DNA of 64,000 nucleotides from contig CM071570.1 of the NCBI GenBank assembly GCA_036426205.1, positions 50,142,984 to 50,206,983 on the forward strand. The letters run 5' to 3'. Both the position numbers and the translations under genes were made by a program. Source of the DNA: Ascaphus truei. Taxonomy: Eukaryota > Chordata > Amphibia > Anura > Ascaphidae. The notes beneath the pieces are model-generated. The model saw only the letters and a list, made by a program, of their open reading frames with translations, was not told the origin of the DNA and did no database searches. Numbering within the stretch: position 1 is the stretch's first letter; each line of letters starts with the position of its first letter. Positions 41,439 to 53,913 of the stretch are shown here, piece by piece.

Positions 41439-41467
41439 TTGTGTTGTGTGTGTGTGTGTGTGTGTGT
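41439..41467. repeat. (GT)n microsatellite
   Basis: About 13 GT repeats in the presumed first BMP2 intron, roughly 100 bp upstream of the coding-exon acceptor. Confidence 0.95.
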
Positions 41468-41569
41468 TACAATTGTCTACGTACAAATGCATACAGTATG
41501 TTAGCGACACTTCTCCTCCAGTGCAGGATATTATTATTGATGCATGTTGCCCACCTCCCCCTGATTCAG

Positions 41570-41928
41570 GTTGACCATGGTAGCCGGGATCCGCTCCCTG
41601 CTTGTGCTGCTGCTTTACCAGGTCCTGCTGGGCGGCAGCGCCGGGCTCATCCCGGAGGTGGGAAGGAGGAAGTTCTCGGAGTCAGGCCGGGCGTCTCCCC
41701 AGCAGTCCGCGGGCATCCTGAACGCGTTCGAGCTGCGCCTGCTCAACATGTTCGGCTTGAAGAGGCGACCGAACCCCGGCAAGAACGCAGTGATCCCCCA
41801 CTACATGCGCGACTTGTACCGCCTGCACTCGGGCCAGCTGGCTGAGGACCAAAGCGGGACCCCCATGGACTACCAGATGGAACGTTCCACCAGCCGGGCC
41901 AACACAGTCAGGAGCTTCCACCACCAAG
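41570..41928 (+). CDS. bmp2: BMP2, first coding exon (coding from 41577)
   Basis: BMP2 is a secreted TGF-beta-superfamily ligand for dorsoventral patterning, bone and heart development. The exon follows acceptor TCAG at 41569. The start ATG at 41577 is in good context (GACCATGG) and begins MVAGIRSLLVLLLYQVLLGG, a hydrophobic signal peptide of about 23 residues; the human protein also starts MVAG. The prodomain then opens with GLIPEVGRRKF, FELRLLNMFGLKRRPNPGKN (the conserved alpha-1 / straitjacket region) and YMRDLYRLHSGQ, and the exon ends SRANTVRSFHHQ. It closes after the first base of codon 118 at donor AAG/GTAAGA (GT at 41929). GC-rich compared with exon 2. Nothing is broken. Confidence 0.97.
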
Positions 41929-42153
41929 GTAAGAAGAGGGGTGTCAGTGACCCAGCAAACATCCTCACTCTGCACAGCAGCCAAATGCAGGTCTGCCTGT
42001 CTTATAAAGTTGCCATCACACTCTATCAACCAGAGTTATGCAAATATCCATCACGCAAATCTGTATGAACTCACTGACGTTCATAGGCTCTTGTATATTA
42101 CTTGCGGCATTTCATACCTCTCTTTGCCCACTAAACCATGGTTGTTAATTTCC

Positions 42154-42212
<59 letters not shown>

Positions 42213-45200
42213 CATTGTTTAGGTGTAGTGACGTGGCCCGTTAGAGGTCCTAGCTAGGAAATGGAGTTTCAACTCTTGCTAGCATTTTTTTAGATTAAGC
42301 AAGTATTTATTTGGTGCATCTTCAAAATGAATGTGTACAAGGCATTATCTCCTGTTGAACATCAAGACGACACAACACTTGTAATACGTCCCCCCCTTGA
42401 GCTACTTTGTCTCCTGACCACTGTCCTAGGGTTGTGTTTTCTGTTTCTATGCTCTGTACATGCCCTGGCAGGGTAATGCATATGCTTCAAATGCTACGGA
42501 GACTGATCCTTAATTGCTTTATAAAGATCTTTTTTACTGGAGCTGAACTAGTGCACTTTTCAATGCTGATTAAGGAATCTTCACATTTATTTTCTGACTG
42601 ATTTATTCTGAAGTTTCTCCCCTCCCTTAGCCCTTGTGAGATTCTCAGATTGAGTCCAAATTACGAATTCCCACAGATAGATTTCATTTCTGATGCTAAA
42701 TACCAGCAAAATCCCCTAATTTACAGTTGATCTGAGGCGGTTTGTAACATTTCTAATCCTTATCTAATCCCCGTGAGATATCAGAAGAATTAGTAATTGC
42801 ATTGTTTTTACAATGACTTTCTTGTCTTCTGTTAAATCTTGGATAGTCTCACTGTGGATATAAGACAAATCTCCCAAAACAGGCTGATAATGGATTTACA
42901 ACAGCTGTCCACTTGGCTCATGTGCATCTTTGAAAACAGATGAAATGGTTATTATATTATGCTGAAGAAAACAATTTATGCAGCTACTTTGTATTGGGTG
43001 TAAAGCCTACACTACTCTTACAAGAACTAAACCCAGCAAATTACTACAATTTTGTAGATGTAAACATTTGTTTCCAGTGTTATTTTCTACTTTTGAAACA
43101 TTTATCAATTATTTTAATTGGGTTCATATGTTTATTTGGATTGTTTATTAATTTATCTGTAGCTCAAAAACAGTAGTTCCTTCTTGTGGCTTAAGTGCTT
43201 TTTGAAAATTACAACTCAACAGGGCTATAGATGAAGCCATGGGAAGTCTCTAATCGGCAATATTGGTAGACCAAAAATATATTTTTTCTTAATGTGCCAG
43301 TGCCTATTTTTCCCCCCTTTCTCCTCATCTTGTAACTTGATGAAAGCCTCCAGTGGCTTTCTGTTTGTGACAAATGGTGATGATGCAAAGAGCCCATAGG
43401 GACTGGTGCAAGGGTGCTTCTCTCCTCCAACCTCCCCCTCTCCCTCAATTGCAATCTGAACAATGAAAGAAATGTTACAAGTGGTAAGAAAGTTGTTGCA
43501 TGGCTGAGAGCTTTAATTTTATTGCGACTCCAGCACACGTTGCCAAGTGAGAAGTCTATTGTATATAATACAATTGGTCTACGAGTTATTCTTTTGAGAT
43601 CCCAAATTTTAATTGCAAATTATATTAATATTGACATTTCAATTTAAGTGTGACCTACTTTAGTATATAGTCGTACTCTGTGTGTGCTCGTATCCATACA
43701 CACACACACAAACCTATAATAGTGTGTGTGTATGTGTATATATATCTCTCTCATATTTCTATATAAATATCTTTATACACCACTATATAGTCAGTCACTC
43801 TCCCCTTAAACGTAAGACCATGACGCCGGGCACTTCCTGTGGTGCGAAATGTGACGGGCTTCATAGGAAAGCTGTGGCCTACAGTATAACATGCCTTGCA
43901 GTAAAGCATTGTGGGTTGTGCAATTGCAGACCACAGTGGTGATTAACAGGTCTATGCAGGAAGAAATGATTCGCTCTTGTGGATGAGGTTGCGATCCACA
44001 GTGCAATTATTTGATGGCTGTTACTTGGAGATGGCGGTCTAAATTTGACATGCAACTATGATTTTTATTTATTTATTTTGCCTGCCATTAGGAGTAGGCA
44101 GATCGCTATTTTGCGCTCTGTATTTTAATTTCAGTAAAACAAACTTATTGCAGAGGTGTTTACTGCATCTACTGAAACAAAACGTACTTTTGCAGTTAGA
44201 GCTCTGGAAAGTATCTGCCCAGTGCCACAAAGTATATAAGAAAATGGCTGCTGAGTACTTCCAGGATTATTGCTATACTACTAGGCTTATGCATTCCTCT
44301 GCAGCTTTGCCTCAAGAACGTTTGTGGCTTAGAGGAGTTAAGAGTTCTTTAAAATATTATATTTTTTAAAATTAAGCTGTGGTTATGAAAATGAAAGCTA
44401 CTCGGTATTCCCCATGGCCTAATTTATCTGCAGTTAAAATAAACAAATAAAAATTTAAAAAAAAGAGGGTGGGATTGCATCTTTACATTTTGCAGACTTC
44501 TCTGTTGTGAGTTTCAAGTAGTCCACATGATGTCTTTTAAAGTCTACCACTAATTCCTGAGCTTCCCACGCCTGGTTGAAATGTTTCTTTCAACATTTAG
44601 AAAATCTAATGTATTGCTTCCTAAGTTATTGGCTGAGTATTTTTTATATAGCCTTTAGGCTGTGCATGTTTCCCACCTCCTGTTAATTATTTAAAAACTC
44701 TTTAAAAATAGTGTATATAATAAAGCAACAGTCCATCAATATTTGTTTTGTGGTATATGGGGGTCGCAGAAAGTAAAGTCTTTTTTTTCAAAATATACCA
44801 TTATTTTTTTCCCCCAACCATTTGAAAAAATAAACATGGTCACAAAGACCTCATTCCTATATCACTTATGACTGAGTGGAAACAGCCTTTTAAAAAAGTG
44901 GTCAAAAGCCAACTCGTTTGCAGCCATGTATCTCTAGTGTGTGGTTGCAAAGAAATCAAAGGATCCCTGAAACCATGAAAAGGTTTGTTGAATAGTTTGG
45001 TCAACTTGAACTGTGTATTTAAAAAATCAACTAGGAACGTTTGCACAGAAAAAGCACTAATTCAGTATGATTTAACATGGTTCTGTGAGCTAGACATTTG
45101 ACAGATTTGGTAAAAATTGTCCCTTAAGTCGGTTTCCCTTAGGACAGTAATTGTTCTGTAGAATAAGCAACTACTTGTTGAGGGGTGAGATTATTGATAA

Positions 45201-46891
45201 AAAGTACCCTTCATGTGGTTTTTTGCTTCTTTAGGTATGAAAGTAAACTCTTCAGTAATAAATAGTTGAGGCTCCGTGTATGATTCATTCCAGTTAACAC
45301 AACTTTGAATTCTGAGGTTTACAGAGACGTAACTTAAAAGTAGTGTTTAATCGTTTTATTCTGAGAGCCAAGAAATACATATATGGGCGAATAATCTTTG
45401 CCTTTGATGGCACATTTCTGGGCACTTTTGCATGTATAAACTAAAATACATTTTTTTATAAGTGCACGTTTTTCAGTTGCCTTACTTACCTTGGCTAAAT
45501 CGATTTTTATGATCCATAATATTTAATTTGTGTTTTTAAAAAATATAGCAAATTGAGTATGCAACACTGAACGTCATAAAATTCAGCATAACTGTATAAT
45601 ATTCTTTGTGAACACCCCAAGCATAATGCACTTGCAGCAATTATCATGCAACTTTGGCACTGGTGTCTCTGGAAAATCAGCTTTTGTCAACTTCCTTGAC
45701 GCACACATTTTGGAGCCAAGTAACTGTTTGTTTAAACCTAAAAAACAGAAACCACCACTTAAACCTTGTCTCCTACGTAGAAATAAACTGATAGAAGTGG
45801 TGCCCTTTTTTTCTTTTAAAGTATGGTACATAACGTGTTAATTTTTTTTTTTAAAACATCTGTTGGATGAGTAAAATGAACATCCATAAACTGACATCGC
45901 TCAAATGTCATGATACCACCTAGGGATTTTCTCAAAAGAATTAGATAAGTATAACATTTTGGTATTTCAACTTTAAATACGAAAAGGTGCGTCTTTAAAA
46001 CCTCATCAGATTTTAGACCCTTGGTCTTTAATTAGGATGCAAAAGTCTTTATAGCAAAATTGTCAATTGCATTCGAATGTTGTAAAATTGGGTTAGAGGG
46101 TACATTAAGGGCATCAGGTTCGTGGTGTTCTCTCCCCAAGCTGAATGCAATAAATTGTGCACATTCTCAATCAGTTGAAATTATTCTCATTATACCTGTG
46201 CTAACTACTGTGGTACGTTTTTCTTGAGTTTCAAAGACATGCTTTACCATTATTAGAACCACCTGGAATGCATAATGTGCCACGATTTAACCAATTGACA
46301 AAACAATGAAAAGAAGCATTCATATACTGTTTGCTTCCAATATTAACATAAAAGCATGAGACGTACTTTGCAGATGGTGAACCCCCACCACCTTTCAGGG
46401 AGTTTGTTTAAAATGAGTCCAATTATAATGAAAATATTTCCTACATTCCCAAATCTGTTTTATATGCAGGAAAACTATGTTTCAAAGAACACTACTTAGG
46501 TTTTGCAGGCTATAATATCCTAGAATATGGATTTGCATCTACATAAAGCTGAAGTTCTTGTTTTACCATTTATTTTCCCACTTTTTTTTGGCATATTTAC
46601 AAGGAACATAATTTACAAATATATAAGATAGCAGGGAAATAATGTGTAAGATTACCTGTGCCGGCTTTCTCCTGTTTTTAGATGATCTTTTTCAAATTGC
46701 ACATTTTAATGTATTTGGGGAACAATTCTTATGATCATCATGAAGTCTCCAGGTTGTGTGTGTGCGTTTGCATCTTATTTTACTGTTTAAGTGTTTCTCA
46801 TAATTAAGTGTTTCATGGTCTTATTGTTTATATGAATTACTGATTATTATTATTATTATTATTTTTCCCCCCCCTCCCCTCTTTAAATTAG
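41929..46891 (+). other. bmp2: BMP2 intron between the coding exons
   Basis: 4,963 bp, GT-AG, phase 1. AT-rich, with an (ATT)n microsatellite at 42157-42213, a CA/TA-rich patch at 43690-43790 and a poly-C/T tract (CCCCCCCCTCCCCTC) before the acceptor at 46890-46891. There are no clear LINE or LTR insertions, in contrast to the upstream 40 kb. Short ORFs within it (up to 109 codons) show no domain. Confidence 0.9.
42157..42213. repeat. (ATT)n microsatellite
   Basis: About 19 uninterrupted ATT/TTA triplets in the BMP2 intron. Confidence 0.98.
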
Positions 46892-47730
46892 AAGCTATGG
46901 AAGAACTTCCTGAATCTGGCAAGAAAACTGTACAGCGCTACTTCTTTAATTTGACTTCGATTCCTAATGAGGAGTTAATCACTTCAGCTGAACTTCGGAT
47001 TTTTCGAGAACAGGTCCAAGAGTCATTTGAAAGTGACGGTAGCAAGCTTCATCGTATTAATATTTATGATATAGTCAAACCAGCAGCAGCTGCCTCTAGG
47101 GGCCCTGTCACAAGACTATTGGACACCAGATTGGTGCATCATAATGTAAGCAAATGGGAAAGCTTTGATGTTACACCAGCTATTACAAGGTGGATTGCAC
47201 ACAGACATCCTAACCATGGGTTTGTGGTAGAAGTGACTCACTTGGACAATGATAAAAATGTCTCTAAGAGGCATGTGAGGATTAGCAGGTCTTTGCTGCA
47301 GGACAATTGGTCTCAGATAAGGCCATTATTAGTAACTTTTGGGCATGATGGCAAAGGACATCCACTTCATAAAAGAGAGAAGCGACAAGCAAGGCTTAGA
47401 CAGCGGAAACGTCTCAAATCGAGCTGCAGGCGACATCCGTTATATGTGGACTTTAGGGATGTTGGGTGGAATGATTGGATCGTTGCTCCACCTGGGTATC
47501 ATGCCTTTTACTGCCATGGAGAATGCCCATTTCCAATGGCAGATCATCTAAATTCTACAAATCATGCTATTGTACAAACATTGGTAAATTCGGTTAATTC
47601 CAACATCCCCAAAGCTTGCTGTGTATCAACAGAACTAAGTGCTATTTCCATGCTCTATCTCGATGAGAATGAAAAGGTTGTATTAAAAAATTATCAGGAC
47701 ATGGTTGTGGAGGGATGTGGGTGCCGTTAG
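46892..47730 (+). CDS. bmp2: BMP2, second coding exon: prodomain remainder and mature ligand
   Basis: Completes codon 118 (Glu) and runs to TAG at 47728-47730, giving 396 residues in total, the same as human BMP2. Prodomain motifs include [39 protein letters not shown] and [14 protein letters not shown]. The furin-type site KREKR ends at Arg282, leaving a 114-residue mature chain. It opens with a basic heparin-binding segment ([16 protein letters not shown]) and carries the seven cystine-knot cysteines (296, 325, 329, 360, 361, 393, 395; the last two in GCGCR). Cys360 makes the inter-chain disulphide. N-glycosylation sequons are at NLT, NVS (twice) and NST in HLNSTNH. Three substitutions differ from the usual mature sequence: Arg306 (DFRDVGW, normally DFSDVGW), Met333 (PFPMAD, normally PFPLAD) and Ser363 (CCVSTELS, normally CCVPTELS). 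Intact. Confidence 0.98.
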
Positions 47731-48535
47731 TAAAGCACAATGTACAAGACAAACTCAAATTGAAACAAAAAAGCTGACACTTTAATATTTCCCAATGGAG
47801 ATTTTATTTATGCAACAAAAATAAAGAAAACGGCTATTTTGAAAAAATATATTTATGTCTAAAAACAGTTGGGAAGCAAATATTTTAATCAAAGAAATAT
47901 CCCTTTAATGTTTAATTGTATTTTAGTTGTACATTTTATATGGGTTTACACCCAGCACATGAAGTATAATGGTCAGATTCTTATTTTGTATTTATTTACT
48001 ATTATAACCACTTTTTTTGTTTTGTTTAGAAGAATAGCTCATTTGTATTTATATGTAATCAAAAGAAAAATATAGGGTTTGTAAATAATTTTCTAAAAGC
48101 AGATTCAGTGTGTATTTAAGTTGAAAGTATACATGGAAGGTAAAAATGGCAAAGTGCAAATCATATTTTACTTTCTGCAACGCTACTGTTAAAGGTCATT
48201 AGTTTAAATCCATAAGAAAGAAGATAATCCATCATGTTAACGCTCGAGTTTATCATATTGTGCTATTCTCGGGCATGAGGCAGGGTGGGCTTTCCAATCC
48301 ATGACAACTTGCACCCTTCTTAGGTGAATGTTTGGAAAAATACTAGTCATTGCAGATTTACTCTAAATCCTGCCATTCTCAACTTATTTGTTACAGAAAA
48401 TGCATTTGGGCCAGTAGAAATCTATATTTTTTAAAGTACTGTAGAATGCAAAGAAGAGTGTGGTGGATAGATCTGAACATGTAATGAAAAATGGCTATAA
48501 ATTCTATATTGGATAATAAATATTGTTACAGGTAA
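47731..48535 (+). other. bmp2: BMP2 3' UTR (probable)
   Basis: AT-rich sequence after the stop, with AUUUA-type motifs (ATTTTATTTATG near 47800; ATTTATTTAC near 47990) of the kind that destabilise BMP2 mRNA in mammals. Candidate poly-A signals AATAAA are at 47820-47825, 48515-48520 and 48827-48832. The second gives a UTR length of about 0.8 kb, nearest to that known for BMP2. The end used cannot be told from sequence. Confidence 0.5.
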
Positions 48536-48966
48536 TATTTTCCTGCAATAGTGTGGACATTTTTTTGTAAAAACACCAGGAATGTACTAAATTATTTGTT
48601 TTATTAAATATTTGTGTACCCTTATTAGACATGATTCAGCCTGTGATGTTTACTTTCTACTGGTCCTTATTTTAACTGCTGGAAGCATGTACTTCGATTT
48701 TGCACCTTAGGAGACACACCTGTTTAGATTTGTCACCAGTCTCTGCAGACACCACTCCTTCTTTGTTTGCCAGCAATCTCGGGTTGTATGGAAAAAAATT
48801 CTTGAAATGTCAAACCAGATTTGGTCAATAAAAGGTGGAGCTCTGACTTCCAGTTCTTCTAAAGAAAAGTATAAGTACATGGCTTGTATTGAGTTCTTTA
48901 AAACCAGAGACAGAACATGAAACACAGACAGAGCCCAGTGCTACGAGGAGAGACGAGAGAGAGAGA

Positions 48967-49390
48967 GGGACTTTGAATAAAATGGTCTTTTAGTTAACTC
49001 TTTGGCCAGTGTTGTAAGCCCTTGAGCCCCTCCAAGGCAGACCACGTCTCAAGGGTCCTAACACTAATATAAATTCTTAATAACCTGTACATTACCAGGA
49101 AGAATGATTTATAATAAATCTGTCAAAATTATTTGCATAGTTCTTAGTCTGATTGAAACTCTTATTAACCCGTATAATACCAGGAAAAGCACTTTGTATT
49201 AGATTTGTCGCAATCAAACTGCACGCAAGTTCCCATGAGTGTGGAAGGTGGAATGGAGTGAGCTTTAACCATTTAAAAGTGGGAGGGGGTGAGCTTCAAA
49301 CTAGTTCATTCTTGAGCCAGAGAACTTCAGAGGAGTGGCCCATAAAAATGTATCTTTTCTATGTACTCTATTTCCAGCAACTATTTTATT
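48967..49390 (+). repeat. Dispersed repeat family A, diverged copy 4
   Basis: TTTTAGTTAACTCTTTGGCC, TAAGCCCTTGAGCC, GGGTCCTAACAC, ATTCTTAATAACC, CCAGGAAGAATGAT and GTGGGAGGGGGTGAGC follow the order of copies 1 and 3 with more differences. The central part is repeated (two ACCAGGAA..TCTGTC-like blocks), so this copy carries an internal duplication. Confidence 0.6.
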
Positions 49391-50805
49391 AAGCATTTGG
49401 TGGAAGGACATCAGAACATTTCTTCAACCAACATAGGTTTTTTGTTTTGTTTTTTTTATTCCCTCCCAGTGCTGGAAAAGAAATATTTTATGTCACTTCA
49501 AACACAAAATATATTAAAATTAGTTTTTATCCTATAATGGTGGTAATCCCCTCAAGATAGGGTATTACGTGGCCATTAGTGCTCCGGCTGGGTTAAAGCT
49601 ACAAATCCTCCACCAGAACCATAATGGCCAGGTAATATCCTGTTGTTTTTCGGGATTATTACTTAAGTAATAGCCGGCAATGCAAACTTTGTTTTTGGAG
49701 GGTTGTGCACATAAATAGAAGTGGTGGGATGGCCATTAGATTAGGGCACTAGGTGTGGGTATTTTAAACAATGCTGTTTGAGTCAAATGTCTTAAATTCA
49801 ATGCAGATTGTTAACCATCCATGGGGGGGGGGGGGGGGGCAGGGCGGGTGTAGGGTTATGTCACAGCTGGCAGATATTTTTGACGCTAGTAAAAGAGAAC
49901 CTGTTGTACAAAGGAGCAGAAATGTATGCACCCCCATTGTGTGGCATGCAGCTCCTACTTAGCTTCTATTGAGACTCCTGATATCACAGATTGGTACAAT
50001 TGGCATAATATTGTAGCAAAGTTCTCTCTGACATTGACATGTAAGACGAAAACTATGCTCTACATCATATTTGCATTTAAAGTGCCTTTTATTCACTCTC
50101 TACCAGAGGCACTTGCAATTGTCACAAAAGTAGTGGAATTACATGTTGTATTTTTTTCTTTGGTATTGAAAGCCCTCCTTGGACCAAAGTCAACTAATAT
50201 CAGTGACGGGTAAGGGGGTAAAATCGGGATGATGCATCGCTTTATTAAATTTGTTTGTAAAAATAGTGAGCTAAGACTTGGGAGGGGTTTGATTTCGTTT
50301 GGCTGCTCCCTTTTGTCTGATGTCACTGTGTTCAGCAAGAGCTTGCACAGCTAGATCCCACTGTTTCCCTCACCCCTTATCTGAAGAGAGCAGGGTGGGC
50401 TAAGGTTAAAGAAAACATTTGATTGACAAACACTTCTACACTCAAAGGCACCTTGAAATTAAATAGAAAATGAAAGCAGGAAAATCTTTTGGAGTTGGAG
50501 TGCTTAGATTTGTTAAGAGAAGACAATTAGACTGTTAAATGCTTTACCAAAGGTTGTGTTCTGGGCGGCTATGGGGGATTGTACCTTTAAAAATCTTCTG
50601 CAGTCATGAGTTGGTAGTAAACATCTGTATCTAATATAAAAAACAAACAAACAATACATTTCTTGTGATGATGCCGCTGCTGCAAGCCGAAAGTTAGAAA
50701 AACAATTGCATATACTTGTACAGCCACAAAACTAATCTTTAAAACAAAATAAAAAGTGCAATGTGCATAGAAACATTGTAGAACTTATAAGGGCACGGTT
50801 ATGAT
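49391..50805. other. No gene seen
   Basis: 49550-49700 contains inverted pieces (GGTATTACGTGGCCATTA and ATAATGGCCAGGTAATATCC) suggesting a small palindromic MITE. A poly-G run lies at 49823-49840. The rest is unremarkable. Confidence 0.45.
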
Positions 50806-50807
50806 AA

Positions 50808-51005
50808 TAATAGTTTGTTATTGTATAGCACTGCTAGTTTTACAGAGGCAGTCCCTGCCCCATAGAGCTTACAATCTATGCTTTTGGTGCCTGAGGCACA
50901 GGGAGATAAGGTGACTTGCCCAAAGTCACAAGGAGCTGACACAGGAATTGAACCAGGTTCCCCTTAGTGCCTGTCAATGTCTTTATTCGCTGAGCCTCTC
51001 CTAAA
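50808..51005 (-). repeat. SINE/LINE 3'-end-like repeat
   Basis: TAGAGCTTACAATCTA, GGTGACTTGCCCAAAGTCAC, AAGGAGCTGACACAGG, GAATTGAACCAGGTTCCCC and CTGAGCC resemble, in order, the conserved core and tail of widespread vertebrate SINE/LINE repeats. The TAGAGCTTACAATCTA phrase is shared with the L2/CR1-type 3' ends at 58460 and 59695. Confidence 0.6.
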
Positions 51006-53613
51006 CTACTCCTAAGCACACCGATTTTTGTTTTGAATCCAGTTACAAGGAAGAAAACAAAAGTTGTCTTGCTTCAGTAAAAAGAATTGCGAAATGGAAG
51101 TGAAGCAGATTTTCATCTGTGACTTTCCTGAGTTTTTCTAAACTTGTTATCACTAAACTTCCCTGGTGACTCTTGTTATCTATGCAAATGTAATTGTCCC
51201 TATTTGACCAATAAGACTGCTTAGTTTAAGTTTGCAATCTCCCAATTCCTGTATCCTGCTATTTTATTTTTTTAAGATAACGCTGCTTGATTTTTTTTTT
51301 TTACACTGATTAAGCAACTTCATTTGACCTACTTCTACAGTCAGCAATCTTTTATTTAAAAAAAAAAAAAAGATAAGTTTGGCTGTCTGACCTCATTTAT
51401 AAATAATTGCCTTCATTACTGGCATTAATATTGATCAGAGTAGTGCATGCACCAAGATTATTTTCTCTCCTACACATCTATGTTGCCAATGATCTTTTAT
51501 TTGTGCAATCAATTTTTAAGAGTTCAAAATGAAAGCTACTTTTTTTTGTGCTCACTTTACCACGTTCTGTGAAACAGCATCTCATCTGGAGTACATTTAC
51601 ACTGAGAACACGTTGACACACTACTGGGAGAGAATGATTATTGAACTCTTTTACTGTACAGCTTTTTCTAAATTGTTGCTTTTTTATTGATTTCAGGAGG
51701 CAGCTAATTGCCATATGGCAGCTTGATGTTAATGTTTAATGAAGATCAGGAAACAAAGTTTATGAAAAGCTTTTGTATAGTAACTGCAAAGTTTCAAGAA
51801 CTGTTTTATACTTCCTGACAGTGTAGGGCTGGCTTAATGGTTTGTTTTTATTGCTTAAGAGTGTAAACCTTGCTGCAGTGTGGAAATCATACACTCATCC
51901 TGCATTACGCATTGCCTATTACTCGCATACACTTTTTTTTCTCGCAGCAATTAGTAATCAGATATGTTCTGATACTCAGCTCTCTATACTGTAATTACAT
52001 ATTATACGTTTATAAACAAAACGTATTGCTATTATTTTAGATGGACTTTATTGATATCTTGTGAATTGCAATATACACGAAGTATTTCAGAAAATGTCTT
52101 AATTTATTAATGGGGATAAAAATGCATGCATCGTGTTCAGAACATGTACAGTATTTAATATTGAATAATTTACTCTTCCCCAACGCAGCTTATATCTACA
52201 TCCCACAAGATAATAGAAAACATTGTGCTATGTAAAATATAAATAGGATGCCTCGTAACCACTTAAGAGACATGTTATATACTTACTTTAGTGAGCTGTA
52301 GGACAATCTTCCCTGTTGCTTATAACTTTCTATGCATGATTCTAGATGGAGTGGTTAGTCCATAACAATGCAGAAATAATGTATTCATTTGATAAGAAAT
52401 CCCAGTAGCTAAACAAAATTAGTAATGTCATATTAAGCATCTAAGAATTTGCAGGAGATGTGGATGAGGATGGCAGGTAGTAATTAGTACAAGAATGCTG
52501 AATTTTTACAACTCAATTTACTCAACTGTAGAAAGTGTGAATTATTATATAATTGAGCAAATACAAACAAGCAGCATTTACTGTGAATCACAGTTGACAT
52601 CCTGGCTGGATGTGGCAGCAGTAAATTAAGGTCATTATAAAAATATGCCAATTTGTCTTACTATATATTAAACTAAGTTACATCTGTATGACATTCTCTA
52701 CTGACAGTTAAAACCATTTTCCAAGTAATGGGTGGAAATGTTACTTTCATGGACTAAAAGATGCATACAAATACAAGCGTTTATTATCACATTTGTTTGT
52801 TAGTACAGTAACCCTCTGTCTTTTAAACTATTTCCCAATGATTCCCACAACATGGAGAAAGATCAGCTCCTGTCAATGGAATGTTAGGACTGCAAGATCA
52901 ATTGCCCTCCTGTGCCTATTATTTAAACCACTTTAAGCTAATTAAAATAGTCTGCTATCACTCACAATTGACTTGGCAAAAATGTACTTTACATGAAAAC
53001 ATCACAGGAAATATACAGAAGACCGAGTCAGAGAGCAATGATTACAGGAGGCAATAACCTAACTGACACAGTTGTTCCCCCAAGTTTTTGTATTCCTTCT
53101 TTTGTTTTTTTGCCTGCAATATGTATATAGAAATGGGCCATCGTAAATTTTAATAAAATATTCACATACATGTAACTAAACCAAAAATGGGATGAAGCCA
53201 GAACTCCAGACCTCTAAAGTGTTTATCTATGTGAAATATAATGAACATATTTTGTGTGAAATATAATGAACATATTTTGTGTATCGTGTAGTAGTATCTA
53301 ATTCTGATTAAAATGAGAAAATATGAAATATGATTGGCAATGTATTAATAAACCTAAGGAGGCAGTTCTCTGGATCAAAAACATATTTTTGTTACTTTTG
53401 AGGAAACATATTTTACCCTATCTTCCTTTGCTAACAATAAAACACATATATTCAGATAGGAAAATTTGTGTTCCAACCCAGACAATGGAGATGCTACACT
53501 TTCAAAACAAAATGAAAACATCCAAGTATGTCTGGGCGATAACTGTCTTCTGCTGCAACATGTAGATCTGGATCAAGTCTCCAGTATTGGTTTTGTGTAG
53601 TGACTGACCCTAA
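51006..53613. other. Repeat-poor intergenic DNA downstream of BMP2
   Basis: No ORFs of note and no recognisable transposon over about 2.6 kb, unusual in this window. Contains many TAAT/ATTA cores (for example 52470-52640). A local tandem duplication (GTGTGAAATATAATGAACAT, then ATTTT) lies at about 53227-53282. BMP2 in other vertebrates is flanked by distal enhancers, so conserved non-coding elements may lie here; none can be called without alignment. Confidence 0.4.
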
Positions 53614-53910
53614 GGCCGCGCGTATAGTGCCCGTGACCAGCGACGGGACGGGTGACTTCACCCGTCGCCGCTAGCTAAAGTTATATTTCACTTGGCGGCG
53701 GCGGCGCAGGCTTCTGGGCATTTGATTTTTTCAGGGGCTGTCACGTGAGGCGACAGCCCTTGAAAAATCAAATATTCCCGGCTTCCAAATTTGGCCACGC
53801 GACGTCGCTCTGTCGCATTGCCGCCGTCGCACTTACTATAAGGGCACATGGCGGGGGCAATGTATTGTTTTTGGGCGGCGTCGCCCGTCGCTGGCACTAT
53901 ACGCGCGGCC
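53614..53910. mobile_element. PIF/Harbinger-type MITE
   Basis: Perfect 18-bp inverted ends (GGCCGCGCGTATAGTGCC and its complement) flanked by TAA on both sides (53611-53613 and 53911-53913), the 3-bp TSD typical of PIF/Harbinger. The 297-bp interior is GC- and CpG-rich, with further inverted parts (AGCGACGGG, GACGGGTGAC..TCACCCGTC, GAGGCGACAG). No coding capacity. Confidence 0.9.
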
Positions 53911-53913
53911 TAA

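Noticed and set aside
41682..42029. 115-codon - strand ORF opposite BMP2 exon 1
   Set aside because: Shadow of the GC-rich coding exon, with no independent features.
50940..50975. tRNA-like or tRNA gene suggested by GAATTGAACCAGGTTCCCC
   Set aside because: It resembles a B-box-like phrase, but no cloverleaf is formed and the block belongs to a SINE/LINE tail.
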